From assembly GCF_027409185.1 (NCBI RefSeq), contig NC_084471.1, forward strand, positions 9,329,035 through 9,393,034: a DNA stretch of 64,000 nt. The letters are read 5' to 3'. The position numbers were made by a program, and so were the translations under genes. The notes beneath the pieces are model-generated. The model ran no database searches and was not told the origin of the DNA. It saw nothing but the letters and a program-made list of their open reading frames with translations. This DNA is from Cynocephalus volans. Its lineage: Eukaryota > Chordata > Mammalia > Dermoptera > Cynocephalidae. Positions 34,871 through 46,654 of this stretch are shown piece after piece (the first letter of the stretch is position 1; each line of letters opens with the position of its first letter).

Positions 34871-35036
34871 GGGCCAGCCTGTGGCTCACTCGGGAGAGTG
34901 TGGTGCTGATAACACCAAGGCCACAGGTTCGGATCCTATATAGGGATGGCCGGTTCGCTCACTGGCTGAGTGTGGTGCTGACAACACCCAGTCAAGGGTT
35001 AAGATCCCCTTACCAGTCATCTTTAAAAAAAAAAAA
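34871..35036 (+). mobile_element. CYN-type SINE, dimer
   Basis: Complete dimer with poly(A). A perfect 14-bp duplication, agtaagtacatcag, flanks it (34857-34870 and 35037-35050). Confidence 0.95.
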
Positions 35037-36337
35037 AGTAAGTACATCAGAATTCCTATGCTGGACATTCAATTTGCTACATACAGATGAGAAAGCTGGG
35101 GTTCCTGCCCCCCAGCCCGGCCTCACAACCTAGTCAGAGACACACACAGATATCCCAACAGCTCAAGCCCAAACCAGACTTCTGTAGTAAACAGAGGCTG
35201 GGAAGAGGCACAGAGGGGAAGCTCCTTAAAGAGGGCAACATTGGAACTGGGCTTTGGAGGGTAAATAGGGGTTGGTTTCTTGGTGTCAGGGAGGAGAGGC
35301 CTCCTGGAGGACTACAGGTGATGGTTTATGAAATCACTGTCATCTCCCACATTTCATCCCATCCAACTGATGACCCTGGGGGCTGGGCTGGGCTTCACCC
35401 ACATTTCAAAGGTGAGGAAAGTGAGGCTCAGAGAGGTCACCTGGTCCACAGTCAGCAAGAGGGGACACCCCGAACAACTGACTTCAGGTCAGAAAAGACA
35501 CTGCTGCTGTCCGTCCTCAGAGGCACAGGAGAGACAGAACCACTCAGCAAAATTGCTGTCACCTGACCCTGTGTTTCTGTGACTGCTCACCCCCCCAAAA
35601 AGGCAGATGCCTCTGTAGTATGATATTGGGGAGGCTCCTGTACAAAAATATCATGCTTCTTCCAATTTCCTGTCCCCAGGGTCTATATATGGACCACTAG
35701 AGAGTTATTCTGTTGAGTGTAAAGGCCCCAGACCAGGGCTGCCAAATAGATTTCATCTTACCTAGAACAATGCCAGGCTTGTTGAGGCTGCCAGGGGCTG
35801 TCCCAAAGGAGGGGCTGGATTGAGAAGACTCCCTGGGCCCTGACAGTGCTTTAAAGAAGGATCGCACAGTGCGTGACGTCTGCCGTGAGGAAACATGGGG
35901 TGCCCAGGGAGGCACACGTGCCCTTAGGCCTGGGGCCCACAGACACCCTCCCCCATGAGAGTATGACAACTGCTAAAAGTCACAGTGATACTAAGTAACG
36001 GCAAGTCAGAGGCTCAAGTCTGACTGGGACCCAGGATGTAGAAGTGGGGCCTGGAGGGGCAGAGCCCAGGTAACAAGGAGAGGATGGGAGCTCTAGAGGA
36101 AGGAAACTGCCACACCCACCTTCCAGGTCCCCTCCTTCCAGAAGATTTTCTGACTCCCCCAACCACACGGGTGATTTAGTCTCCTCTGTGTCAAGGGCAA
36201 AGACAGACCCAGAATGGGAGAATTTTATTCAGTTCAACATTTATGATTTTCCTACTTAGTGCTAGGCACTGTGCTGTGGGGCACAGGGGTAGATAGACAA
36301 TGAACTGAGTTGAGTGAGTTGTGGGGGTGAATATGGT

Positions 36338-36668
36338 TTCCCCATTTTCTCCCAGCTCACAGAGGGTTACTGTCCTGTGGCCTATGTGGTTTCTTTCCTT
36401 CCAGGCTGTGTGTTTTATACCTTTTCTGCTCCTCTATCCCAGGTCCTTGCACTTAGCAGGTGCCCGGTAGTTTGCTTTTTGTGTCTGGGCATGGTCAGGC
36501 AAAGCCAGATGCAGAGCCACACCATGCAGCCCTTGGGGCGATCTGAGGCACTCTTGTGGCTGGGAGAGAGGGGCAGGGAAGGTATAAAGCACATGGCCTG
36601 GCAGAAAAAAAACCACATAGGCCACAAAGACAGTAACCCTCTGTAAGCTGGGGGAAACCACATTCCTC
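36338..36668. repeat. Inverted repeat with arms of about 95 bp
   Basis: The left arm (about 36338-36441) matches the reverse complement of the right arm (about 36562-36668) at roughly 85 percent with small gaps. Both share GAGGGTTACTGTC, GTGGCCTATGTGGTTT and TTTATACCTT. The spacer is about 120 bp. I do not recognise it as a named transposon. Confidence 0.85.
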
Positions 36669-36699
36669 CTCTCAACAGACTCATTTGTTAAACACAAGT

Positions 36700-37335
36700 G
36701 AGCACTTTCAGCCCTGATCTGGGTACAAAATCCCTGCCCCCAAAGCACTCACCATCTAGTAGGGAAACAAAACTATGGGGACATAGTTACAATATGAGGA
36801 AACAGGAACTTCACTAGAGGCATCCACCCACCCATTCATTCATTCAGGAAGTAAGCACTTAAGAAATACTCTACATGTTCTAGGCCTGCTGGGGATTTAG
36901 TAATTAACAAAGCTGACAAAGTTTCTCTTTTGAGCCTATGTTCTAGTGGAAGAGGCACAAAACAAATCAAATATATAATGTAATACAAAAAGGATACACA
37001 CAAGGAAGAAAAAAATGAGACACAGTGACAGGGTGTTATAAATATATAGGGTAGTCAGGGAGGGTCTCTTTGAAATCTGAATAGAGATCTGTAGGGTGTG
37101 TTGGGGAAAAGTGTTCCAGGCAGAGGGAACAGTGAGTACAAAGTCCTAAGGTAGGCACCTAATTGGTGTATTTGGAGAAGAGCAAGGAGGCTAGTGTGGA
37201 TGGGGTGAAGTGGGCAGTAGGGAGAATGGAAAATGAGAAGGTCAGAGAGATTAGCAGGGAAGACCGTACACAGAGGTTTTGTAAGTAGGGCAAGGGGCCA
37301 CATGAGGTTCTGAACAAAAGGGCAGCCGTATATCT
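36700..37335 (-). repeat. L2 LINE fragment (reverse)
   Basis: Reverse L2 pattern: GTTCCAGGCAGAGGGAACAG, GTGAGTACAAAGTCCTAAGG and GGTCAGAGAGATTAGCAGGG. Confidence 0.7.
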
Positions 37336-37595
37336 GGCTTTGCCCTACATGAAAATAAGTTCTCATTAAATAGCTGAGAATTATTTAAATCTCACTACAA
37401 TCCCATCAGGCTGGCAAATAGTACTCCAAGAGGCTAAGAAAATTGTTTAAGGCCACACAGTGAGCCTGGAACCTGGGTTCAAAAGAACTGGGGAGATAGG
37501 CATCAGGCAACCTGATAAACAATGTGCCAGGAGAGCAAGGGCCCCAAGACCTCACCTTCCCCCTCCTCAATAACCCTCTTCCAGGAAAGTCTTAA

Positions 37596-37766
37596 TGGTT
37601 ATGGACTGAATGTCTGTATCTTTCCACCCCTCAAATTCATATGTTGGAGCCCTAACCCCTATATTTGGAGATGGGGCATATATGCTGGTAATTAACATTA
37701 AATTAGGTCATAAGAATGGAGCTCTGATCTGGCATTTTGTTATAGCAGCTTTGAAAGACTAATACA
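37596..37766 (+). mobile_element. MaLR-type 5' LTR, internally deleted
   Basis: Starts near TGGTTATGGACTGAATGTCT and ends in GACTAATACA. It has the AATTCATATGTTGGAGCCCT block and the TTTTGTTATAGCAGC end, but the middle (about 200 bp relative to the 3' LTR) is missing. Confidence 0.75.
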
Positions 37767-39282
37767 GATTTTGGTACCAAGAAATAGGGTGCTATTATTA
37801 AAAAAAAGCCTAAAAATGTAGAAGTGGCTTTGGAATTAGGTGATGGGTAGAGGCTGAAGACATTTTGAGGTACATGCTAGAAAAAGCTTACATTGCTGTG
37901 AAGGGGCTGTTGGTACAAATATGGTTGTTAAAGGTGATTCCGGTGAAGTTTCAGATGGAAACAAGTAACATGTGGTTGGAAACTGGAAGAAAGGCAATCC
38001 TTGTTATAACATGGCAAAGAACTTGGCTGATTGCATCCTAGTGTTTTGTGGATGGTAAAACTTGTAAGCAACAAAATTGAATATCTAACAGAGGATATTT
38101 CCAGGCAAAGTATTGAAGGTGCAGCATGGGTCCTCCTTACTGCTTTTAATAAAATTTGAGAGGAGAGATAGCACTGAAGAAGGAATTCTTACATAAAAAG
38201 GAAAACAGAACTTGAAAACCTGGAAAATTCTCAGCCTATCCATATTGCAAAAAAAATGAGAAAGTGTACTCTGAAGGGAACACTAAGGGTGTGGCTGAAC
38301 AACCATTTAATAAGGAGATTAGTGTGGGTGTGAACCAGGAATCTAACCAACCATTTTAGCAGAAGCCAGGAATAGAGATGGTATTATACCAGCAGAGACA
38401 CTGCCAGTTTGAACTAAAGGGGAAAGAGAAAGTAAGGCAAAATGAACGAGGGCTGTTGGACCTCTGAGATTCTACAGGACAGGGCCATATAGCTATTTGG
38501 CTGTGGACATGCTTTATCCTTCAAGAAAAGGGAAGAATAACCCCAAAAGTCATTCAGAGACAATCAGGACTGGGCTACCACCTCCATTTCAACAGGCCAG
38601 ACTACCACCCAGAGCCTTGGAAACAGGATCGCCCAGTAGAGCCTTGGGGGCAGGGCTACCCCATAGAGTTGTAGGGGTGACACTGCTACCCCAGTGGGCC
38701 CAGAAGGAGGAACATCAAGCCAAACAGGATTATTCTCTCTCTTTTTTTTTAAGATGACCGGAAAGGGGATCTTTACCCTTGACTTGGTGTTGTCAGCACC
38801 ACGCTCTCCCAAGTGAGCTAACCGGCCATCCCTATATAAGAATCTGAACCCGTGGCCTTGGTGTTACCAGCACCACACTCTCCCGAGTGAGCCATGGGCT
38901 GGCCCTAAGATTATTCTCAAGCCTTAAAATCTAATAGAACTTTCACTGCTAGGTTTTGGACTTGCTTGGGACCCATTACGTCTCCCTTCTTTGATTTCTT
39001 GCTTTTGGAATGGGAATGTCTATTCCACGCCTGTCCCACCATTGTATTTTGGAAGTATGTAACTTGTCTTGTTTCACAGGTTTACAGCTAGAGAGGGGAT
39101 TTTGCCTTAGGATGAACTGTTTCTTGAGTCTCACCCATATCTGATTAAGGTGACATTCAGATAAGACTTTGGATTTTAGAGTTGATGCTGGAATGAGTTA
39201 AGACTCCTGGGGCTGTTGGGATGGAATGAATGTATTTCGTATGCAATAAGGACATGACCTTTGTGGGGCTGGGGTGGAATAC
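37767..39282 (+). mobile_element. MaLR internal region (non-coding)
   Basis: Begins just after the 5' LTR with TTTTGGTACCAAGAAATAGG, then blocks such as AAGAACTTGGCTGATTGCAT and CCTAGTGTTTTGTGGATGG, which are typical of MaLR internal sequence. No viral open frame remains. A CYN dimer sits in it at 38738-38908. It is an old, inactive relic. Confidence 0.7.
38738..38908 (-). mobile_element. CYN-type SINE, dimer, nested in the MaLR element
   Basis: Reverse-oriented dimer with a T run at left. A 10-bp duplication, gattattctc, flanks it (38728-38737 and 38909-38918). Confidence 0.93.
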
Positions 39283-39661
39283 TGTAGACTGAATATTTGT
39301 GTCCTCCCAAAATTCATATGCTGAAGCTCTAATCCCTATTGACTGTATTTAGAGACAGGGCCTATAAGGAGGTAATTAAGGTTAAATGAGGTCATAGGGT
39401 AGGGCCCTGATTCAATAGGATTAGTGTCCTTAAAAACACACCAGAGAACTTGCTTTTTCTCTCTCTCTCCCCTTATGTATGCACTGAGGAAGGCTATGTG
39501 AGAACACAGTGAGGTTTGTAGCCAGGAAGAGAGCCCTTACCAGAAAATGAAACTTGGTCTAGAACTTCCAGCCTCCAGAACTGTGAGAAAATAAATTTCT
39601 GTTGTTTAAAGTGCCCAGTCTATGGTATTTTTTTTTATGGCAGCCCAAGCAGACTAATACA
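39283..39661 (+). mobile_element. MaLR-type 3' LTR (MLT1-like), about 379 bp
   Basis: Begins TGTAGACTGAATATTTGTGT and ends CAGACTAATACA. It contains CCAGCCTCCAGAACTGTGAG and an AATAAATTTCTGTTGTTTAA polyadenylation block. The family name is from memory. Confidence 0.75.
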
Positions 39662-40029
39662 GTGGTTGAAAGGTCATTTGTTCTCAGCTGAAGAAGGAGG
39701 TGAGCTTCTTGAGGGTGTATTGGGTATGACTCAGAGAGGGCACGTGGCAGAAGAGCAAGGAGCATGTGCGCCAAACAAACCTTCAGACCAGCTTCATTTC
39801 TTTTGAAAGAAAAAAGTCCAAGGAAGAAGCTGAGGCCCAGACAGACCCAGGATCTCGCTGCCAGGCCAAGCAGTCCCCTCACCCCCAACTCCAGGTTCTT
39901 ATAACTTAGGAATTCCATACCGGACCTGACTCAAATGAGCTCTTCCTAAAAATACAGGAATTAAGGATCCAACAGGAAACAATTCCCTCAATGAGTCAGC
40001 ACAGTACCACTGCATACCCAGGTGTGTAC

Positions 40030-40210
40030 CTGGGTTCAAATCCAACATCCCTTCCATAATAACTTCATACAAGTTGCTCAATTTCTCGGTGTTTCACTTC
40101 CCTCATGTCTAAAACAAGAATAATAATATCTACTCTATAGGACTGTTGTGAAGGTTAAATGAGATGTCTGACACATGATAAGAATTTAATTAATATTAAC
40201 TATTATTATT
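40030..40210 (+). repeat. MIR SINE fragment
   Basis: MIR-like: TACCTGGGTTCAAATCC, ATACAAGTTGCTCAATTTCT, GACTGTTGTGAAGGTTAAAT. Confidence 0.65.
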
Positions 40211-40214
40211 TTAT

Positions 40215-41460
40215 GATCGTTATTATTACTTTGAAAGATGGGCAAAGAACATAAACAGGAAATTCACAAGAAATATAAATCACTAAGAAAAGATACTCAA
40301 GTGCACTAATAAAAGAACCACACGTTAGAACAAGATGCCACTTTTCACCCATGAGACCAAGGTGAGAAGAAACCCTGGCTGACGACGGTGGAGAAATGGG
40401 CACTCCTGAACGCTGCACATACACTGAGCATGTGCACCGGAAGCATCTTTGTGAACCTATTTAGCAACATCTACCAAAACGAGCAAGGCAGGCCCTGGTG
40501 TCTGTCTACCCAGCAGCCGGCTTCCCTTCTTCCTTCCTGGCACAGCCTCAATATTAATCCTTTCCCAGGAACTCAGGTGAACCTTTACTGGGCTAAGCCA
40601 ATCCTAAAAGTCCTTTTTCCTTGCCAGTGATTGGCTTAGGCAAGGGCATGTGACATCATCCTGGCCAATGAGAAAGGAAGGGAAGTAAGGGAAGGGGCTT
40701 CTGGGAACGGTTTTTTCACACTTAAAATGGTATGGATAAAAGAATCCCTTTTTCTGCCACTGTGTGCCAGGTGTAATAAGATGAACATACTGGGGATGGC
40801 AGAGCAAAAAGGCAGAAAGACCGAAGGTGTTTAATGACAAGTCTGACCCCCAAAATTAACTGCCTTGCCTCATTTTTCATGTGAGATAACAATTCTGAGA
40901 TACGCATTCCTGTGAGCTATCATTCTGAGGTAGGAATCTGTTACTTGCAAACAAAGCCTTACAAATGATAAAATGTCCTTCACCTTTGACCCAGAAATTT
41001 CACTTCCAAGAATTTAACCTACAAAAACCCTTGTACAAGTACTCAATCATATTGGCATAGGGATTATTATCTTTTAGGAGTGAGTGGAAAACTAGAAGCC
41101 ACCTTAACATCCACCAGTAAAGGATGAACTTAATTAATTAATTAAATTATAGTACACCCATACCCATGGAACACAATGCAACTGATGAATCTATGTGTAT
41201 TTTCGTAGAGATGACTCCATGTGTGGTTGAGGAATAAAAAAAGCAGTCTTCAGAATACTCTGTGTTGTATGATCACATCTGTGTGCAACATCTGTTTATA
41301 TATAAACAAAGAGCTTGAAAGAATATTCTCCAATTTAACTGGTTCTCTCTGGGGACAAGGATCTGCCAAGGGCCAACGAGGCACAGAACACTTTCCTTTC
41401 TGATTTCCTCAGCATGGTTTGGATTTTTTGCACAGAGCAAGTACTACTATTTTAATTTGA
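40215..41460 (+). repeat. Old L1 3' end with a nested insertion
   Basis: L1-like blocks at both ends: GGGCAAAGAACATAAACAGG near 40240, then TTTGACCCAGAAATTTCACT near 40986 and TGTATGATCACATCTGTGTG near 41266. The part from about 40485 to 40960 is not L1 and separates the two halves. Confidence 0.65.
40485..40960 (+). mobile_element. LTR-like insertion inside L1, family not assigned
   Basis: The L1 sequence breaks at about 40485 and resumes at about 40960. The inserted segment ends in TCTGTTACTTGCAAACAAAG, similar to ends of some mammalian LTRs. Confidence 0.4.
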
Positions 41461-41899
41461 GATACAAAATGAAATGACTGACTTAAGGTCAGTAGGGCAG
41501 GGGTCGAGTGGGAACCCGTAGGCTGAGTGCCTGATTTTAAATCCATGCTCTGGGTCTGCCAAAATGTCAAAAAAGCTGTTCTTCCTGAGAAACAGAGCAA
41601 ACCGTTGACCTGAGAACCACGAAGGAAACACACTAGTTTTTTCCACTTTGGGGAAGGGTTTGAAGATGACAGAATTTTAGAGACTCATATTTTCATCAGA
41701 CCAGGGAGGGACTGTTCCAGCCTCTTCAAAATCTCAGTGCCTGGCTCTATGCTTGGCATAGAGCAAGTGCTCAATAAATGGTGGTAAAATAAATGAATGA
41801 ATGAATAAATAACTCATCCAACCTAACCATTTTATAGATAAGAGTGGGTGAATATTGAATAAATAAATGAGAAAAACTGACATCAAGAGAAATGAATAA

Positions 41900-42067
41900 G
41901 GGCCGGCCCGTGGCTCACTCGGGAGAGTACGGTGCTGAGAACACCAAGGCCTCGGGTTCGGATCCCATATACGGATGGCTGGTTCGCTCACTGGCTGAAC
42001 GTGGTGCTCACAACACCAAGTCAAGGGTTAAGATCCCCTTACCGGTCATCTTTAAAAAAAAAAAAAA
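41900..42067 (+). mobile_element. CYN-type SINE, dimer
   Basis: Complete dimer and poly(A). A 15-bp duplication, aagagaaatgaataa, flanks it (41885-41899 and 42068-42082). Confidence 0.95.
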
Positions 42068-42094
42068 AAGAGAAATGAATAATCAGATAATATT

Positions 42095-42300
42095 AACAAT
42101 TACTGAGTGGTCACCATGTATTAGGGGTTGTCACGATTGCTTTACACATAATAACTTCCTTAAAGCTCTACAACAACCCTGTGAGATAAATACCATTGTT
42201 TTCCCCATTTTGCAGAGGAAGAATCAGAAGCAGAGAAGGTAAGTGACCAGCCCAAGGTCACAGAGCTGGTACATGGTGGAGCTGGGATTCAAACCCTGGC
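42095..42300 (-). repeat. MIR SINE (reverse)
   Basis: Reverse MIR: TACTGAGTGGTCACCATGTA, CCCATTTTGCAGAGGAAGAA, CCCAAGGTCACAGAGCTGG, GCTGGGATTCAAACCCTGG. Confidence 0.75.
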
Positions 42301-42342
42301 AGCCTGGCCCCAGAGCCCATGCATATCACCATCACCGTTATT

Positions 42343-42518
42343 TTTTTTTATTTTTACTTTTTAAAGATGACCGGTAAGGAGATCTTAACCCTTGACTTGG
42401 TGGTGTCAGCACCACGCTCTCCCAAGTGAGCTAATTGGCCATCCCTATATAGGGATCCGAACCCGTGGCCTTGGTGTTATAAGCACCGCACTCTCCCAAA
42501 TGAGCCACGGGCCGGCCC
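42343..42518 (-). mobile_element. CYN-type SINE, dimer
   Basis: Reverse dimer with a T-rich left end. Flanked by a 16-bp duplication with one mismatch (caccatcac/tgttatt; 42327-42342 and 42519-42534). It lies 275 bp from the plus-oriented dimer at 41900. Confidence 0.93.
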
Positions 42519-42559
42519 CACCATCACTGTTATTGTCTCCCGTTAAGCAATGAGACACA

Positions 42560-43680
42560 GCTCCAGGACCCTTCAATCTGTCATAATGCTCAAATCTTCC
42601 CCATCCCTAAAATAATTCCCTCCCCTGATCCTAAATCCCCTTCTGGCAAATACACAATCTCTCCTCCCTTTCTTGGCCACATTTCATGAAAGAGTTGTCT
42701 ACACTGTCTCCACATCCTCAAACCTCCCACTCAAGTCCCCAACTCACAACAACCCCACTCCTACTCTATCACCCCACTTCATGGTGCTTGCCAAGGACCC
42801 TCCCCAACCCAAGGGTCTCCTAGTTGCTGATTCCAGTGCAGGGACAGTTTTTACTCGCCTCTTCCTGGACTCTTGGCTGCATCTGCCACTTCCTGGCTCC
42901 TGTGAGGCTGCACTCTTGGGCCTTCCTCAAGCCTCTCTGACTGTTCCTGCTCCGTCTCTGTGAGGGGTTCTTCCTCCTCTGCCCAGGCCTCAAGACGAAT
43001 ACTATGAGCCTCCACTTAAGGGACAATGCTCCCACTCTCGTCACTCTACACGCTCTCCCCAGATGAGCTCTTGCATTTCATGATCTCATGAGTCATGTCA
43101 ATGACTCACAAATCTATTCCCACCAGGTTCACCCCCTCCCCAGTATTTCATTCTCATATCTCTTACCTTCCGTGTAGTGGTGCCCGGATGTCCAGCACCC
43201 AGGTTGCCTATGACCTCCGTGCCTTCCCTAATCCTGGACCTTCTATCTGGAATGCCCTCTCCCATACACACCTAGCCAACTTATGCTTATCCTTTAAGGC
43301 CCAGCTCAGACACTTCTGTGTCCAGAAAGTCCGCCCTGGTGCCCACCCCAGCTGGGATGGGTGTTCTTCCAACTGAACACATTCCAAACTGTGCTCAGCA
43401 TCTTCTCTCCTACTCCTGCTCCTCCTCCATTATTCCCTGACTCTCTTCATAGCTCTGAGCATCACCCTATTCTCAGTCAATCCCCAATTCTCCCAGCTTT
43501 ACCTCCTAACTATTTCTCCACCCTGCAGCCCCTCCCACCCTTCTTACAACCTCAGCTATCTCTCAGGCCCTCACCACTTCTTACCAACAGCTTTCAAGGA
43601 GCCCCCTCCAACCTGTTCCCATTCGGAATTCAGGGATATCTAACACATAGGCAAAGGTCACTCCCTTGCTCAAAACCCTT
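42560..43680 (+). repeat. L2 LINE, long fragment
   Basis: Follows L2 through TCACTCTACACGCTCTCCCC, CTCACAAATCTATTCCCACC and CTATCTGGAATGCCCTCTCC. It yields no meaningful open frame. Confidence 0.65.
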
Positions 43681-43696
43681 CTAAGTGTGCACGTGA

Positions 43697-43720
43697 ACAC
43701 ACACACACACATACACACGA
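43697..43720 (+). repeat. (CA)n simple repeat
   Basis: Short run of CA dinucleotides. Confidence 0.85.
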
Positions 43721-43724
43721 ATGC

Positions 43725-43895
43725 AGGTTTTAAGAAAAGGTGAAAACTGAATAAGCTCTGTAGTCTAGTAATGTACCACTGCCAATTTTCTAGATTTGAT
43801 AATGTACAACTATATGTCACCCCTAGGAGAAGCTGGGTGAATGGAACACTACGTACTATTTTTGCAACTTCTTATGAATAAAAAGTTAAAAACAA
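43725..43895 (+). repeat. Old L1 3' end
   Basis: Resembles the L1 3' terminal segment: GGAGAAGCTGGGTGAATGGA, TACTATTTTTGCAACTTCTT and ATAAAAAGTTAAAAA. Confidence 0.6.
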
Positions 43896-43914
43896 ACAAC
43901 TTTCCATGACAACC

Positions 43915-44310
43915 TACTGGGGGGACAAAGTCCAAGCTCCTCATCCTGATGCATGCAGCACCGAGGGGCACGCCTGCCCTCTCATCTGCCCCGTGGCCAG
44001 CCCGGAATGTCACATTCTGGCAACAATGAACTATCTGACTTCCCACTCTGTGCAGGACATCCTCCACACTGACTGCTTCCCACCCTGTCTAATGCCCACT
44101 GCTTCTTTAAAGTTCAGTCAAGGTGGCTTCTCTACCAGGAAGCCTTCCTTCCCTGACACCCACTTGAGCACAGCGCCCCAAGCTCACCACGACCATTGTA
44201 CTAAACCCAGCTAATTGAAATGATGTGCTTATGTCCCCATCTTTCCCTCAACTATGAGCTCTTTGAAGGGAGAAGCTGCATCTGATTTATATCTGAGCAG
44301 CCCAGAGAGA
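43915..44310 (+). repeat. L2 LINE fragment
   Basis: L2-like: AAAGTCCAAGCTCCTCATCC, ACCAGGAAGCCTTCCTTCCC and ACTATGAGCTCTTTGAAGGG. Confidence 0.6.
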
Positions 44311-44374
44311 GAAGTGAACCCTATTCGAAGTGTGTGGAGCTCATGAATCTTAGAATAACAGTAGAGATGTTGAC

Positions 44375-44600
44375 ATCAGTCATCACTTACTATGTACTTC
44401 CTCCCACCAGATATTGCTTTAAGGGCTTTAAATATAATTCTTAATCTTCACAACATCCCATAAGAAAGGACAAAACTATTATAGCCCCATTTCACAGATG
44501 AGGAAACTGAGGCACAGGTTTCGGTGAAATAACTGGCAGGGTTACATAGTAAGTGATGGAACTGGGATTTGAACCCTGGCAGTTAGCTCTGGAGCTCACT
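44375..44600 (-). repeat. MIR SINE (reverse)
   Basis: Reverse MIR with CCCCATTTCACAGATGAGGA, AACTGAGGCACAGG and GGGATTTGAACCCTGGCAG. Confidence 0.78.
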
Positions 44601-45290
44601 CTCTCACATCCCAACACAACAGTGCTCCTCCCCCTCCCACCAGGCTGCCTCCAGCCAGGGCTGCCCACCTTGCACTCACTTTTCCCAGGGTTAATTAAAG
44701 AGCAGCAGTCAGTCCAGCCTGAAGACGCACTGCATATCACGTGAACACCACCCAAGGCTGCGGCCTCTTCAAAGACGCCTGGCACTTCTGACTCACTGGG
44801 CCCTCGATGGCTTACTCAGAGAGACCACGAAAGGTTTAATTTTGCTGTCCTTGACCCCACTAGCCAGCTTTCCAGGTCTGCATTTATCCCTTCCCTACAG
44901 TCCTTATGTGGCATGTCTGCTCACCCCAAGGACCCTCTGCTCCAAGGAGGTCAGGGAGGGGTCATGCCTCATTTTTGGAGATCACCTGCAGCATGTCAAC
45001 TACCTTCTAAAGCAGGGATTCTAAATAAAGAGAAGTCAGAGGCCTGTGAACTTGGGTGGGAAAACATTTACAACTTGCTTTGCACTAACCCCGCCCTGAT
45101 AGCTAGCATTCCCTCCAATCTCCAACATAGGCAATACACTGCAGCAGTGTCCGAGACCTGCCTGCGACCTTGTCACCACTACAATCTCTTCTTACCATGT
45201 TTCAGTTACTGCAGACATAATGAAAAGTTCATGCTCATCACAACTTCAAAATTATGTTACAGCAGATTCAGTGCTAGATCTGGTTTGGTT

Positions 45291-45457
45291 TTTTTTTCTT
45301 TAATGATGACCAGTAAGGGGATCTTAACCCTTGATTTGGTGTTGTCAGCACCACACGCTCCCAAGTGAGCTAACCAGCCATCCCTATGTAGGGATCCGAA
45401 CCTGTGGCCTCGGTGTTACCAGCACCGCACTCTCCCAAGTGAGCCACAGGCCGGCCC
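45291..45457 (-). mobile_element. CYN-type SINE, dimer
   Basis: Reverse dimer with short A tail. Flanks share an imperfect atct(t)ggttt sequence. Confidence 0.88.
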
Positions 45458-45520
45458 TTAAATCTTGGTTTTTAGTGAATTGATAAAGCAGCACAGCTGT
45501 AGTTTAAGAAACTTGGTTTC

Positions 45521-45621
45521 AGGGTTGGCTGGTTAGCTCAGTTGGGTACAGGGTGGTGCTGAGAACACCGAGGTCCAGGGTTCAATCCCCATACTGGCCC
45601 ACTACCAAAAAAAAAAGGGAG
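45521..45621 (+). mobile_element. CYN-type SINE, monomer
   Basis: tRNA-like GGCTGGTTAGCTCAGTTGGG with B box GGTTCAATCCC. Flanked by aac(t)tggtttc. Confidence 0.88.
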
Positions 45622-45684
45622 AGAACTGGTTTCCTTTGTAATCCTGTGTATCTTACTTTATGCATTTAAAAACAGTACCCTCTG

Positions 45685-45856
45685 GGCCGGCCCATGGCTC
45701 ACTCGGGAGAGTGCAGTGCTGATAACACCAAGGCCCCGGTTCGGATCCCATATAGGGATGGCCGGTTTGCTCACTGGCTGAGCGTGGTGCTGACAACACC
45801 AAGTCAAGGGTTAAGATCCCCTTACTGGTCATCTTTAAAAAAAAAAAAAAAAAAAC
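45685..45856 (+). mobile_element. CYN-type SINE, dimer
   Basis: Complete dimer and poly(A). A 12-bp duplication, cagtaccctctg, flanks it (45673-45684 and 45857-45868). Confidence 0.94.
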
Positions 45857-46654
45857 CAGTACCCTCTGAAAAGGGTCCATGACGTCTCTGAGAAGGTTTA
45901 GAAGCTCTAGTCTAAGGAACCGTGTTATTCACCCTCACAATAATCTCAAAGGTAGGTGTTTATTATTTCACTGTCTACAGAAAAGTGAGGCTTGGAGGGG
46001 ATTGGTGACTTGCCACACTGCTGCCAAGGAGAAAGCCTGCAAGGAGCTAGTGTGAAATGGAACACCCGCAAGCCTCAGCGACCTGCCACTTATTTTCTTT
46101 TCAACTGGCCACCTTGAACAGAAACCAAAGTTCAGGAAACTTCCCCCAGGCCTTCCCCACTCCTCCTCCCCAGCCCCATAAACCAAACTAAGAGTCTGCA
46201 GCAAAGCATGACCTTTACCCCCCACCCGCCTCCTGCAGTGGCCTGGTTAGAAAGGGCTTTTACTTTCATAATCTTGTCTCACCCTCCCACCAACCTGGGC
46301 CAAACTGCACAGGAACAGTTTAAACCCACATCCCTGTCTCCAGGGGCCCGGGCTCCTGCGTCCTGATCAAGACCCACTGGGTGTGGTGCTAGACTGAGAT
46401 GTTCAAAAAATAACTCTCCTTTTTTTTTTTTTTTTTTAAATAGAAAAGTGAAAGAAGCTCATTGTGAAACCCTTCAAAATTACAGGCAAGTATTAAAAAA
46501 AAAAAGTCACCCAGAGTGACTTCCCAACATTGTGGAGTCCTTTCTTTCACGCAGTTGAGCTCAGAAATCCTCATGGTTGCACCCTAGGGTATTGAGAGAG
46601 CTTCATGGGCTGCTCAGTTTGCTTTGATGCCTGATGGTGACAAGGCAACAGGCT

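Noticed and set aside
37767-39282. Possible retroviral genes between the two LTRs
   Set aside because: MaLR internal sequence is non-coding and full of stops; no Gag, Pol or Env frame was seen.
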